From positions 167,234,083 to 167,298,082 of the forward strand of contig NC_133390.1 of assembly GCF_047511655.1 (NCBI RefSeq): a DNA stretch of 64,000 nt, in the 5' to 3' direction. This stretch comes from Castor canadensis. Lineage: Eukaryota > Chordata > Mammalia > Rodentia > Castoridae. The notes beneath the pieces were generated by a model. That model made no database searches, was not told where the DNA came from, and worked only from the letters and a program-made list of their open reading frames with translations. Positions 34,833-47,560 of this stretch are shown here, one piece after another; position 1 is the stretch's first letter, and each line of letters starts with the position of its first letter. The position numbers were made by a program, and so were the translations under genes.

Positions 34833-37077
34833 GTGAGTGCGGCGCGGGGTCCGCCCGGGGCCCCCAGGGGCCCAAGCTCGAAGCCCCTCAAGGGCGGTGG
34901 CAGCAGCGACGGCCCAGCGGGTGCTTCCAGAGGGGTTTGCGGCGTGCTGCCTCCTCTGCCCCGCGCGGCCGCCTACGGCGCGGGCCTGGCCTCGCTGCGG
35001 CCCCTCCCTGTTTCCGGGGCCGGGCCGTTCGGCTCTAGGAGAAGCCCGGGCCATCCTTGCCGCCTGCGGCCCTGCCCGGCGGGCGGGGTGCTGCTCCGTA
35101 CTGAGCCGAAGGGACCGTCGGGCCTTGGAACCCGGACGCCCCCTCATTGTTCCTCCTCTATCCCCGCGCGACCCCTCCCCGCGCCTGGATGGGCGAGAAC
35201 CGTCCCTTTCAGCCCTGTCATCTCTCTCTGTTCCCTGTGGTTTCCAGAAATTGTAATTTAAGCCAACCCAATTCCCCTGCTGGACTCTCCCTAGATGAGT
35301 AAGGGGTTTAACCTTGGGAGACAACAGGGGAATCCCCCCCCCCACCGCTCCCACTTTGCCGTAAAGCTGTTTCATCATTCTCCACTGGTTTGGGAACATG
35401 GTAAGATACGAGATTCCCTAGGAAGAGCAGGATTGAGATTTATTTGAATGAAGAAATGGATTTGTTGGAACCGGTTACTGAGTCAGGCCAGATACCCAGG
35501 AAAACAATGTCACAGTGCTGAGAACTGAAAATTTTCCCATGGTATTTACTGTCATTTAATGTCAGATCCCAAATTCCCCCATACACTTTTTTTTTTTTAA
35601 TCTGAAATTTGTAGACTGGCCTCCCTGGTGATGGGGGAAGGGTGGGAGGGATGTGGACCCCTTTTCTTCAGAAGACATCTGTGGCTATTGCAAATGGAGA
35701 ACTTGCATATAATGAGGTTTTCTGCATGTAATGGGGTTTTCCAAGGTGACAGTACTGGTAAGACAATTTGGCAACCTTTCTGTAAAAATGATGTCCTTGC
35801 TTTCACTGCATTTCTCTTTGGTAAGGCCAGATAGCATCAGGCTCTGATTTTACTTGCACCGTGTGGGAGATGGAATTTGGCAAGATGATGTTATGAATAT
35901 ATATAATCAGCCATTCACAGGTGCCAAAACAGAAAGGTGATGCACTTACAAGAATATGAAAATTGTCTTCACTTCTTACTGTGTCTCACTTGTTCATATG
36001 AAACCCCACACACGCAGATTTTAGAACTGAACACATGGTTGCTCAGCCTTTTGTATTTCCTGCTGGACATTTATATGAATATCACTTGGTTTTAGTGAAT
36101 TTCTTCTTGACCGCTTCCAGTGGACCCCATTTCTTACTTAGGGTTGTCTGAGCCCTCATTTTCCTTTGTTCCATGTCCTTAGCACGCAGCATATTGAGTG
36201 TAAAACCTATTGATTTTACTCAGTCCAAGTTAGAATTTTAAGCATGGCGTTTGAAATAGAAGGCCAAAAATCCGGTAAGAACTGAATTATTTTCCTAGCT
36301 CTGCCTTCAGTGAGATAAGAACCACTCACTCCATCTTACAGATGAAGTCTGTATAAGAAATGAGGTGATTTGGCCTAATCCAATACACTTAGTTTCAGAC
36401 TGAATATCCCCTTTCCTCTGTAGCAAATATTTATGGACTGACAGCCCCTGGAGTGTGGATCCTACACTATAATGTTCTGTACATTTCCCATCTTGCAGTG
36501 CTTGTGTTATGTTGAAACCATTTTAGAATTGGAGCTCTATAGATAAGGGAGGCAGCCTCTATAAAACCAGGCTGAGCAAATTCCCTTGATGCTAGTTCCC
36601 TAGGCAGAGTCTCCAGAGATTTGGGCTGCTGCAAAAAAGTGCATTTCCCTCACTTGGCTGTGGATCCAGAAACAGAAGGAGCACTGGAGTTGGAGTTAGG
36701 TAAATTTGATCCATTCTTGCTTGCAATATTTTCTAGCAGTGTGATCTTAAGCCTGTTAATCAATCTGTTAATTTCTCTCCAGATTTGTAATGAGCCCTTT
36801 TTTTAATAATCTTTAAGTTGGGAAATACAAGATTTTGGTTTGGTTTGTTTTTTAATCGAGTTCTTTTTCTTTTTTTCTCCGATCATATTCCGATAAGACC
36901 CAGCCTTGCTTGTGTACACATATTGCTTTGAAATAATCATATGTGGTATAGGATTTTATTTTGCGTATAGGAAATCCAGTTTTTCTGAGTACTTTTCTCA
37001 TCTGTACAGTGCAAATGGTAATGCAGTCTTTGATATGTTGTGACATACTCAGAATAAGCATCTGGGATGTCAATTTT

Positions 37078-37390
37078 TTTAATTTAATTTTTAATTGAAA
37101 TAATTGTAGATATTGGTGGGTCCCATGTGTTGTTTAAATATGTGTGTGTGTGTATGTGTATATATGTATATATATCATGCAGTATTTAAATCGGATTAAA
37201 CATCTGTCTCCTCAAACATTATGCTGAAAACATTCAAAACCCCTTCTTCTAGCCTTTTGATAGACAGTTCATAATTGTTATCTATTGTCACCCTACTGTG
37301 CAACAGCACACCAGAACTTCTTCCTTCCTCTAACTGTAACTGAGTACCCATTGATCAAACTTCCTGTAGTAGAATTTTATAAATAGTTTT
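37078..37390. repeat. L1 3'-UTR-like old fragment
   Basis: 'aattgaaataattgtagata' followed by 'tgtcaccctactgtgcaaca' and 'cttccttcctctaactgtaa' resembles the conserved 3'-UTR-type block of old L1s. The strand was not assigned, and a TG/TA-rich stretch lies at 37140-37172. Confidence 0.45.
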
Positions 37391-37499
37391 GACATAGTCA
37401 TGAACGTGCACACTTAGATTAGGCATAGAGACATAGAATCTAGCCATTGCAACTTGTTCACCAACTCCTGAGGTAACATCAGATAATTGGTTTATAATC

Positions 37500-37725
37500 A
37501 TAATAGCTACCACTTAGAGCATTAACTGTGTGCCAGACTTTGTTTTAAACACGCCACACATAGTAATCCAGTCTTCCTAATAGCCGGTAAGAGGTAAGTA
37601 CTATTGTCTCCAGTTTACAAATGAGGAAGCTGAGGTGCAAGAATGTGTGTTCTTGCATTCACAGCAAAAGGTATGTGTTGGAATCAGGAATCAAACCTAG
37701 GTGGTCTGACTCTAAGGAATGGGTA
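37500..37725 (+). repeat. MIR
   Basis: 'taactgtgtgccagactttg', 'cagtttacaaatgaggaagc' and 'gaatcaggaatcaaacctag' follow the MIR core order. Confidence 0.75.
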
Positions 37726-39004
37726 GATTTCTAGTTGTGGTGGAAAACATGTATATATTTCATGCAAAAACACTTAATCCTTAGTTTTTCTTTCCATGGA
37801 TCCTTCTAAAGTAAATGTGGACTGTAGCTCATTTTGAAGATAGATAATAATGTGATTTGGTGGGGGGAAGAGGGACAATACCTAGTCAGATGTGTGGGGA
37901 TGATATTGCTGATATGTACCAGGAAGCAAGCTTGGGAAAAGTCCTGTTTTTCCAGTGCCTACTTCATACTAGGGAGAAAGTTCACCAGTTACTTTGTGGC
38001 ACATAGTCCTAGGTTTTTCATCTATTAGAGTTGATCATTGTTGTTTTAATACTACCTTTTCTGTAGATTTTTACATTTCCTATATTTTGTTGGGCAGGAG
38101 ATGAGGGAACATCCTACATAAGTAGAGAGAAAATTCTAAATTGCTGCATCTTGTTATGCTCCCTGCTCTTTCAGTGGCATGAGACAAAATGGTTTTCCTT
38201 TAAATGAGGACACCTTAGAGAATGAACTAAAATTTCATTGTAAAGGAACTTTTAAAAAATTCCTTGGTTTATACATTTTTCTAGGGAGATGGTAATTTAC
38301 ACTAGTTAGGGGGCAGGAAATTATAGTTATATAATAACTTTTAAGCTTTAGAACTATCTTGATCGCTACATGAATATGAATTTAGTAATCTGCATATTAT
38401 AATGGAGAAACTAAGAATTGGTGCTGTATTCTGAGGGGATTTTTTTTAAAGGAGAATGCTAAAGAAAGGAAAATAGATTAAAAGTACTTTCTATTTCCTA
38501 ATATGTGCCAAAAGCCACTTAGAATACTGCTTTCTCTACTAAAAGATCTTATACAAGAGGCACAGTTACATGTTTCTAACTCTTGTAGTGAGATAAAAAT
38601 TAACGATGGCCTCATAAAAACAAGTTATTCCAGCAGATTATAGAGTAGTTGACTTTCTTTTTTCTTCAGTTCTGGCCAGTTCTTTATTATGTAAGTTTTC
38701 CTCTTCTGATTGTTTGTTTCATTGTTTTCCCAGAGAGACCTAACCAGAAGAGTTCTTTGTGAATGGCCTTGACCAGGACAAACAAGTTGAAGGCTAAAAT
38801 AAAGTAGATATGAGCCCTATCCCTTATTATTGTTTGTCTTCAGTTGAAGGCCTTACCTTAAAGCTTACTTGATGAGTTTATAATCTCAGATGGTTCTTCA
38901 AAAAAAAAAAACCTAATAATTGTATCTTTTTCTTAAATAAGCATTGGGAATCATGATTGATATTTAGAAGATTGTGCTGCCGTGAGGAAAGAACATTATC
39001 TTAG

Positions 39005-39170
39005 AATTGGTTTGGATCCCAGCTCTGCCATATGTAGTTGTGTGATCCTGAACAGGTTACTCTATAAAAGGGGACAGTGTCACCTGCTTCATAGGTACCT
39101 AGGACTGAGTAGGTTGATACAAATTCCTAAGTGTTTTGCTCATTTAAGCAGACCATAAATGGTGGATATT
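39005..39170 (+). repeat. MIR-family fragment
   Basis: 'ggatcccagctctgccatat' then 'tgtgtgatcctgaacaggtt' matches the MIR-type 'tcctggctctgccac...gtgaccttgggcaagtta' order. Confidence 0.6.
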
Positions 39171-39210
39171 AGTTGTTTTGTTCTTCGTATAACTAACATG
39201 TTGGGTTTTT

Positions 39211-39306
39211 AATTTTTTTTTTTTTTTTTTGCAATCCTGGGGTTTGAACTCAGGGCCTTTCCCTTGCTAGGCAGGTACTCTACCACTTGAACTATGCTGC
39301 CAGCCC
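39211..39306 (-). repeat. tRNA-type SINE right module (monomer)
   Basis: Poly(T), then 'cctggggtttgaactcaggg' and 'tctaccacttgaactatgct'. Confidence 0.85.
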
Positions 39307-39325
39307 TAATTGGTTTTTTAAAATG

Positions 39326-39412
39326 TGGAGATAGCTAGTGGAATGGCCCAAGTGGTAGAGTGCCTGCCTGGCAAGTGTGAGGCCCTGAATTCAAACCCCA
39401 TTGCCACCAGAA
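39326..39412 (+). repeat. tRNA-type SINE right module (monomer)
   Basis: 'agctagtggaatggcccaag' through 'gaattcaaaccccattgcca'. It faces away from the minus-strand copy 20 bases to its left, so the pair is an inverted repeat. Confidence 0.8.
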
Positions 39413-39746
39413 AAATTGGAGCTGATAATGGAAAGTAGTTCAAGGACTGTTGAAACTCATTTGAATCTCTTAAGTGCAATGATTGGTAGCTGAAAAATAC
39501 TAGTGATAAAGCATAGTGCTCCTGTTGAGAGCTAAGATGGCTTTTTTTTTTAAAAAGTAGTCTTAAGATGGACTGTACATACAGACTGTATTTTATAAGT
39601 CAGATGTAGTCTACCTGCCTCTGTCCACATAGGAAATAACAGCTTGTTCTCTTCTTTTTAAAAATGCATCAGTTGATCAAATGTTTTGTTACTCTGTGTG
39701 GAAGATACTATACTGCATGTTGAGTGTCCAAAGATTAAAGTTTCTG

Positions 39747-40033
39747 AGCTACTTGGGAGGTGTGTGGTTTGAGGCCAGTCTGGGTAAAAGAGGTTAGCAA
39801 GACCCCCATCTCAACAAACAAGACAGGCATGATGGGACGTGTCTGTAATCTCAGATCTGTAAGAGGTATAGGTAGGAGGATCCATGTCCATGCTGGTCCC
39901 TGACTAAACAACCTGTATGGAAAAGAAAGCAAAAAAGGGATTAGGGGTGTGGCTTTAGTGGTAGAGCACTAGAGCACCTGCCTACTGTGAGCCCCTAAGT
40001 TCAACCCCTAGCACCACCACCCAAAAAAAAAAA
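39747..40033 (+). repeat. 7SL/tRNA SINE cluster
   Basis: A truncated left half, a second left-type segment ('ggcatgatgggacgtgtctg') and a right module ending 'gttcaacccctagcaccacc' with an A tail. Confidence 0.7.
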
Positions 40034-40234
40034 TTTACAGAAGGGTCTAGATTTTTACCTTAAGCTCACATCCCAGTGTAGGAGCATTAAGTGTTAGTTT
40101 AGAAGTAGGCATAGGTAGTTGATGTGCCTTTCTTTTAAAAGTCTTTAAGGGAAGGAGTCTGAATTTAAAGTAAATGAGATGTGTAAGTGTCCCTTCACTC
40201 ATTGACCATTTGTAAACTTGTGTTTGGAATTTGT

Positions 40235-40450
40235 TGTGGCTGCCATTTACTTCAGTGCCTGCAGAATGCAGAGGCTATGCTAAATATTTTGCATCATGAG
40301 CAAATTTACTCCTTCCATGAGCCCTGTTAAGTAGATTTGCCTGTCTTGCCCATGAGAAAACAGACTCAGTAGTCAAGTAACCTCTGGAGTTGATATGTGG
40401 TGCTAGTACATTGGACTGGGTGGCTTCATTATTTTGGTGAGTCCCAAACT
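40235..40450 (+). repeat. MIR-like fragment
   Basis: 'ctatgctaaatattttgcat' and 'ccatgagaaaacagactcag' resemble the central MIR core. The copy is divergent. Confidence 0.4.
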
Positions 40451-41162
40451 TTGGAAATTTTTTCAATCAATTGGGCTGTCTTTATGAATCACAATTAGCA
40501 TATTGTCTTTTTAGGATTGATCACTTAAAAGCTAAGAGGTCCATTCATTCTTCTATCTGCTATTTATTCACATTGTATGACCTTGAACATATCACTTAAT
40601 ACCTTCATTGCTTTGGGTTGGTTGATTGGGCATACTTTGCAGTTATAGTCACCAACTGATGTCAAAGAAGAAAGGGATTTTAAGTAGATGTGGGCTTTCT
40701 CTCCAGTTTCGTGTTCACTGGACATGAAACTAATGACTGTGTTTCAAATGTGCTGTTTCTGTTTCTAACGAAGAACCTGCAAATGTTTGAATGAAATTCA
40801 ATTTTTTACAGGATTCTAAATTTTTTTAATGTGTAGAATGGCACATGAACATTTTTAGAGTAGGTGTTTTTCAGTGAGTAGTTTTCTTTGAGAGCCAGGA
40901 GTACTTAACTTTTTCTGGATAACACCCACTAACCAACTGGTCCCGCTGACTTTGTCAGTCCCTCCTGCAGCAGTTTGGCATGTTTTTTTTCAGTGGAGTA
41001 ACTCTAAAGCTATAATCTGCTTTATGGTGCTGGAAGTGCTCTATCTGAAGTGGTACATCTGTGAATGCTCTTCAGAATTTGCTGTCAGTTCCTTACCTTC
41101 TGAGCCTAGATTTTTAGATGTTCCTGTTGGTTTCTTCTCTCTGGGTTTTTGTGTTTTGTTGT

Positions 41163-41266
41163 TGTTTTTTTTTTTTTGTTTTTTTTTGGTGGAACTGGGG
41201 TTTGAACTCGGTTTTGAGCTTGCTAGGCAAGCACTCTGCCACTTGAGCCATTCTGCCAGCCCTTTG
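41163..41266 (-). repeat. tRNA-type SINE right module (monomer)
   Basis: Poly(T) with G interruptions, then 'ggaactggggtttgaactcg' and 'tctgccacttgagccattct'. Confidence 0.8.
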
Positions 41267-42176
41267 GGTTGTTAATTGTTCTCACTCTTTACCTCCTTTG
41301 GCTTTTGCTTTCTCTATCATCTAGAAAAACGCACACACTACATTTATCAGTTTTTCCTGTCATGACCTGGAATTCTCTTTTTTCTCTTCTATACACACCT
41401 CTACCATCCCATAAAAGAAGTTAAGACCCATATACTTTCAAACTAAACCACTTTCTTCTAATTCTAGCTGGTTGTTTTTGCAGGAAAAGTATTGTACCTT
41501 TAAATGTATGCTGCTTTCAAATGAGAGTTTAAGCTCTGTAAGGAGAGAAATGTATTTCTTTTGAATTCCTCTCAGTAAATGATACAGAGTTCCTGAAAGT
41601 ACTGATAGTTTTTCTTCTTGCAGTTACTTCAGTATACCTTAGATTATATGCAAAGTTCTTATTTGTTATTTATGAGTCTTTCTTAAAAACAGGCTCCACC
41701 ATATGGTTTATATAAAGCTTAGGTGATTCCTTTTTGGGGGAGAGGGGTAATTCCTGACACGTTACAGATCATGGAATCTTCATCTTAAATTTGTAACGGG
41801 TTATTAAATTCCAGTAAGATTTATTTCAGAATTGAATGTGTTTTTTTCCTTAAAAATAAAATATAGCCGGAAGTTAGTGTCTCTAAGGACCATAGCTGTC
41901 ATTTTCAACTCCTTTCTTACTTTGAAAGGACTTTTTATAAAAAATACATATTAGTGATGGATTGTCATTTTTTGTCTTTGTCCTTGGATGTCTGTCTTAC
42001 CATTGGGAAATGATGTCTCACATCTTAGAATTTTGACCCCAACTAGGCAAAAAATTGAGCTGAGGGACTAGTTTGGTTCATAGATACTCCTAATTCAGCA
42101 CTGGTTGTCTGAATTAGCATTTTGTTTGTTTGAAGGAAATACTGGTACTTTGTGGGCACCTTTAGAAGTTTTTTTC

Positions 42177-42265
42177 TCTGGATGGGGTGGCACACACCTG
42201 TAGTCCCAGATGGCAGAGGCAGGAGGATCTTGAGTTCCAGCCAGCCTGGGCTACAAAGAACTTGT

Positions 42266-42296
<31 letters not shown>

Positions 42297-42298
42297 CA
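42177..42298 (+). repeat. B1-like SINE
   Basis: 'ctggatggggtggcacacac' to 'ctgggctacaaagaacttgt', then a poly(A) tail of about 26 A. Confidence 0.75.
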
Positions 42299-42388
42299 AG
42301 GGCTAGGGATGTAGCTCAGTGGTAAAGTGCTTGCCCAGCATATCCAAGACCCTGGAGTTGATCCTTAGCACTACAAAAAAAAAAAGAA
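42299..42388 (+). repeat. ID-like SINE
   Basis: 'agggctagggatgtagctca' to 'tccttagcactac' plus an A tail. It sits directly on the tail of the B1-like copy, giving a B1+ID composite like those described in several rodent families. Confidence 0.8.
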
Positions 42389-42427
42389 GGGGAAAAATTT
42401 CTCATGTCTTTTGGTTTCTCTGCCTTT

Positions 42428-42590
42428 TTTGGGGAGGAAGGGGTGGTACTGGGCTTTGAACTCAGGGCCTCGTGCTTACCACTTGAGCCATGCCTTCAGC
42501 CCTTTCTGTCTCTTTATTTTTTGCCCTGGCGGGCCTCAAATGGCAATCCTTCCCATCTCTGCCTCCTAAGTGCTGGGATTCAGTGGCTTT
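42428..42590 (-). repeat. Dimeric 7SL/tRNA SINE (degraded)
   Basis: 'ggtactgggctttgaactca' opens the complement of a right module. It is followed by 7SL-like text ending in 'ctaagtgctgggattcagtg'. Confidence 0.75.
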
Positions 42591-42852
42591 TTATAAACTT
42601 TTTTTTTTCCTTATAAAAAACACAAAATATTGTGGCCCTTGATGCTTACCACAGGCTGTGTTCTTTCCCTCTGAAGAGAGAGAAAGCAGAGTAAATTTAG
42701 CCCGTATATACCTCAGTTCTATCCCTGATCTGTATTGTGATCTCTAGAAATGGGGAAAAACATTTTTAAAAAGCAATACACGTAGGTCAATACTACCTGT
42801 ATAAGGAATATGTAAAGAAAAATGAAAGAAAAAAAAAACAAAACAAAAGCAA

Positions 42853-42975
42853 TACACAACTGGGTGCATTGGTGCACATCTTTAATTCCAGCACTCAGGA
42901 GGTTGAGGCAAGAGGATTGTGAGTTCCAGGCTAGCCGGAGCTACATGGTGAGACCCTATCTTCAAAAACAAAAAT
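42853..42975 (+). repeat. B1-like SINE
   Basis: 'acaactgggtgcattggtgc' to 'ctacatggtgagaccctatc' follows B1 order. Confidence 0.75.
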
Positions 42976-43035
42976 GAAAAATACCTAAACAAATTTAAAA
43001 TGAGAACAAAAGATAAGAAAGGAAGATTATGAGTC

Positions 43036-43228
43036 AGGTGCCAGTGGCTCATGCCTGTAATCCCTAGCTATTCAGGAGGCTGAGATCAGGAGGATTTCAG
43101 TTTGGGAGACTCCCATCTCCAAAATAACAAGAATAAAAATGGACTAGAGGTATGGCTCAAGCAGTTAACTGTCTGCTTTCCAAGCACAAGCCCTGAGTTC
43201 AAACTTCAGTCCCACCAAAACAACAAAA
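43036..43228 (+). repeat. Dimeric 7SL/tRNA SINE
   Basis: Left half 'caggtgccagtggctcatgc', a shortened middle, and a right module with 'gagttcaaacttcagtccca'. Confidence 0.8.
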
Positions 43229-44100
43229 AAAGAAAATGAAGATTATAAAAATATTATCACTCAGAGATAGACTGGAGAGAGAACCATTAGCTATTTGGTG
43301 TTAATTTTTCTGATCAGGTGTATGTTCTTTAGGGGATGTTTTACAAAAATGAAACCCTGTTGTTCAGCTTTCTTCCCCCATCCCCCATGTTTCCTAAATA
43401 AATCTTTCCCATTAAATCCCTCTTGATGGCAATGCTATCTTATACCATCTTCCTCTTTTAAAACAAAAACCAAAACCCTATTGTTAGATATTTAGATTAT
43501 TTCTAGTATTTCACTAAGCAGTACCTGCATTTACCGGCAGATGCTTTCAGTCCTATAATTTGCTGAGTCCAGTGACTTAGAACAGATTGACACCCATCAT
43601 CACTATGTGGGTGTGCTTGGAACTCTTTTTCCCAAGCGTGTCAGTGTCTTCCTGAAATACGCCAGGCTCATGAAAACCTCGTGGCTCACTTCAGGGCTGG
43701 ACCCCCTGTGACCTCTAATTAGTTTGTCTGCCTTGATATCTTTGACTCTTTTGGGTTAGTGCCAGGCCTGATGACAAGATTGATCTTTTTAAAACTTTTT
43801 AAAAGCTTTTCAGGAAGGTAATAAAGGTTCTCTAGGCACTTTTTTTTTTTTTTTGTGGAGCCTTCATTCAAAGTCTCAGAATAATTCTATACTATCACTA
43901 CTTATCTCTAGAAAATATGATTAGCAACTAATAGACATCAGGTGTAGTTAATGTGTATGTCCATTTTGAACTCATTGAGGGTCTGAGTCATACCTAAGTA
44001 CCTGAGTCTCACGTGAGTCTAACTATGTTACGTTATTATCATAGTTCCTTACAAAATTAATGTGGACATTTGCCTTTCCTCCTCATGAAATTATATATAT

Positions 44101-44196
44101 ATTTAAGATACCTGTGTCTCTAGTACTAGGGACTGAACACAAGGCTGCACATGCTGTGGGAGCGCACTCTGCCACTGAGCTGACATCCCCAGCTCT
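44101..44196 (-). repeat. ID-like SINE
   Basis: Read on the minus strand, 'gctggggatgtcagctcagt' opens an ID-type module, with the B-box complement at 'actagggactgaacacaagg'. Confidence 0.7.
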
Positions 44197-44309
44197 CTGG
44201 ATTGTATATTTAAAAATCATAATAATAATGTCACATTTTGTGGGTTAAGACAGTGATGTGGCAGGAATAATAGTACTTCAATTTGTCCTATATACATTTT
44301 TAAACTAAA

Positions 44310-44430
44310 GTTTCCACATTCACTCTCCATAATTCCCTGTGTCTCATGTTCACAGCAACTCTTCTGAGGGAAGAATTATCTTCATTCTGTAATGGAAGGC
44401 TGGGATTTAACAAGCTCTTACTGCTGTGTA
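44310..44430 (+). repeat. MIR-like fragment
   Basis: 'cagcaactcttctgagggaa' and 'attctgtaatggaaggctgg' suggest a divergent MIR core. Confidence 0.35.
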
Positions 44431-44581
44431 GTGTACTCTGACACACAGTGCTGTTTCTTTCCTGCCACACCACATGTAGGTAGCCTGTGTTTCTTGCTTT
44501 CCTAGTAATGAGTGAAAAAACAATAGTTATTGAGCGTGAGTTTTGTGCTTAGAATGGTTTTAGGTACAAAACAGTAAAGAA

Positions 44582-44657
44582 TTGGGGGTATAGCTCAGGG
44601 GTAGGGCTTTTGCTTAGCATGTGTGAGGCCCTAGGTTCAATCTTTAGCACTGCAAAG
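44582..44657 (+). repeat. ID-like SINE
   Basis: 'ttgggggtatagctcagggg' to 'aggttcaatctttagcactg'. Confidence 0.75.
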
Positions 44658-46564
44658 TTAAATTTTTTTACTTTATGCTTTATATAAAAATTCTTTCGAT
44701 TTCAAGTGAATAGCAACACGTGACTGGCTAGCTAGTAGAAACACAGCTTAGGCTTGGCTTAAGAAAGGCTTCTACAGGATGGTGTTGAGTCATGCTCTGA
44801 AGAACTTTTTATTTAGAGTAAATGGAAAAGGTCATTCCAAGTAAGAGATCTAGCTTACTGAAGTGAAAAAGAAACACACTTTTAGGACAACCAATTTGAT
44901 CAAAGCATATACTGTGTGGAAGGTATCTTGTGGGAGAAGTCTGAGAAGATGGTAGGTTGGAAAACTTAATGACGTGGAAGAAGTCTGACTCGACTGTCCA
45001 CAGCAGGGAACTAAAAATTTTGAGTAGAAAGTGTCTTGATTAAGGACATAAGAAGATGGGTCTGATAGCAAAGATGTGAAGGGGGCCGCATAATGAGAGG
45101 CTGAAAGCAGTGAGAACCGGGAAAAGTCATGAACGGAAGATTTATTGTAGATGTAGAAAGAGGAACAATTTCATTTCTTGTCTGCTGCCTTCCTCCAAAC
45201 TGCTGGGTGTTGTGTAACCCATTTCCTGTTGAAATTGGTCTAGCTGCTTAGAAATCCATGTTATATAAGTCAAAAGTTATGTAAGCAGTAGGCATCAGGA
45301 CATTTAGCTATGGGTTCTGTTTGTTGTAAGTTTTTATGTATATGTATATACTTGAAATGTTTTGAAACAGGTAAATGAATAGAAACTTTAAAGGCATTTT
45401 TTTGTTAATATGATAGAACTTCAGTAACTGTTGTGATGATCCCAAAGAAGGTTGAAATAGTTGGCCCCAAACCAGAAAGGCCACATTGTATTTTAGAAAG
45501 TAGGGTGAAGACATTTGGGAGGTCCCAAGGAGTAGTCAGGATTCTTCGAAGCATGAATTTTAACTTTTAAATTAAGGAGAGAAGGGGGCGGAGGGCAGGG
45601 AGAAGTAGGACCAAGAGTTTCATAGCATCCTTTAGCATTGTCAGGCCTTATATTTCTGTACTACTGTATTATACCACATGGGATAGCTTAACTTGGCTCT
45701 TGACCAGAACTTAATTGGAATCTTTCGTAGGAAGATGTACCATTTTATGAACTTGGAAGTGGACTTATAATGATTTATAGGTTTAAGCTAGGCTAAAAAC
45801 TGGACATTTTCTTAAGCTTACTGAGTCATTGAAAGTTGACATCCCTCTTCTGCCCTTGACACTTTCAGGAACAATGAAATAAAGATTAATAATAGAGGTA
45901 TTTACCCTGATCTCAAAGTGTTGATGGTAAAGAAAGATATGCTGAGGGAGTATTTAATTTGAAGGTAAGTAAGGTATTTGCAATATATTTATATGAAAGT
46001 ACACTAGTTTGTCTTGTGGGTAACAAATACCCCAGCACCTTAATGGCTTAATCCAACAGAAATCTTTTTTCATACTGCATGCCCAATGCAGGTCTGCAGG
46101 AATCTCGGCACTGCACAGTCATCCAGGGACTCAGCCAAGCAGAAAGTCCACCATCTATAACATACGGCCTTTTGAGAAGAGAGCCTGGGGACCACACATA
46201 GCATTTTCACAGTTTTAGCCTGGAAACAGCATCATTTCTGCTGGTGTTTCATTGGACAGAACTCAGCTGCTGGGGTGGGCTGAGAAGGTCTGGGAAATGT
46301 GGGAGAGCAAATGGAGTATTTCATGAGGATTGCTGTCTCTGCAGTGGGTATTTTCATCCTAGTGTTATGAGTGAAGATGTCAGATCAAGCTCACTGAGTG
46401 TAAGCTTACAACTAATGAGTCTTATATAGGACACAGCTCTAAAGATGATTTAGGTAATAAGCAGTAGGAAGAAAATCAGTTCTGAAATGGAGAGTCAGCT
46501 CTTTTATGAATTGCCTGGGTTTTTGTTTTTTTTTTTAGAGACTCAATACAATAGAAGTTTATTT

Positions 46565-46660
46565 CTTTTTTTTTTTTTTTCATTTTTCTTTTATTATTCA
46601 TATGTGCATACAAGGCTTGGTTCATTTCTCCCCCGTGCCCCCACCCCCTCCCTGGGTTTT
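46565..46660 (-). mobile_element. Very short L1 3' tip
   Basis: Poly(T) followed by 'attcatatgtgcatacaagg' and the pyrimidine-rich complement of the L1 polypurine tract. Only about 90 bases of the 3' UTR were copied. This is the same family as the L1s at 7.2 and 13.75 kb. Confidence 0.8.
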
Positions 46661-46756
46661 GAGTATATTTTGTATCATTGAGTTTCATCTAATACAACAT
46701 TATTATATGATAGGGCTCTGTGTTTAGAATTTCTCTCTTAAAAATACAAAAACGTG

Positions 46757-46846
46757 GCTAGCAGAGCAGCTCAAGTGCTAGAGCTCCTGCCTAACAAACG
46801 TGAAGCCCTGAGTTCAAACCCCAGTTCTGCCAAAAAAAAAAAAAAG
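46757..46846 (+). repeat. tRNA-type SINE right module (monomer)
   Basis: 'ggctagcagagcagctcaag' to 'caaaccccagttctgcc' and a poly(A) tail. Confidence 0.85.
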
Positions 46847-47419
46847 ACTTGGAGCAAAACCATTTTGTAAGTAAAGATTACACTTTTTTGCTATTTTTAA
46901 ATTACCAGTCATTTTCAGTCTTACACGTATATATGGTATAGTAAACTCACATAATTCACAGATTTATTACACGTAGTTTTGACCAAGTATGGTTAAAAAA
47001 ATAAAATTAAAAGAAATTTCAAAAACAGAAATGTTAAGTTCCCATGTGCACATTATACAGCTTAGTTGCTGTGAAGTTCTCAGTCTTGTGTTGTTTAAAT
47101 CATGTGATCTGTCCTTAATTTTGTGAAAATATGTCTCCAAAAAAGCAAATGGTGACTCAAACAAGGTAAAAGTTACAGTAATCCCAAGCAAAAAAGGGCA
47201 CATAGTGTGCTTAATTAAGTGGCAAAGTAAAATTTTTATATTTGTTGAAAGTGGCATGTCTTTGAGATAGAGCATGGAATAAGATCTAGTCTTTGGTACA
47301 CATATAAATAGATATATGTACATACATATATATATATACACACATATAAATATGTATACAACAGTCATGTTGTGGTAGTAATGTAGCCTACCCCATGTGG
47401 TTTCAAGTTATGGATGCCA

Positions 47420-47560
47420 GACCTATTAAATGTAGGTATAGGGAAATTTGAGAAACTTTAGAGTCCTGAATTCTGAGCATTTGTGGTTTTTCCTCATTGG
47501 TGGTCTCCTTAGAACTATATACCTGAAGATACCAAGGGTCTACTGTCATTAAATAATTTG
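47420..47560 (-). repeat. Tigger-like DNA transposon end
   Basis: 'gaagataccaagggtctact' ends the block. Its complement resembles the terminal text of pogo/Tigger-type MER elements. Confidence 0.35.

Larger units (their letters stand above)
34370..35200 (+). promoter_or_regulatory. YWHAB: CpG-island promoter of YWHAB
   Basis: A GC- and CpG-rich block contrasts sharply with its AT-rich flanks. Core elements in order are a CCAAT box at 34576-34580, a GC box (ggggcggg) at 34599-34606, and two ETS-type cggaagt sites at 34620-34626 and 34638-34644, 18 bases apart. There is no clear TATA box, as usual for a housekeeping promoter. The start site was inferred to lie at about 34620-34660. The long open frames in the island on both strands are GC-rich artefacts. 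Confidence 0.8.

Noticed and set aside
34261-35399. Long open frames on both strands in the CpG island (up to 285 codons)
   Set aside because: Stop codons are rare in GC-rich DNA. The peptides are Ala/Pro/Gly/Arg-rich, overlap on both strands and span the YWHAB exon 1 donor.
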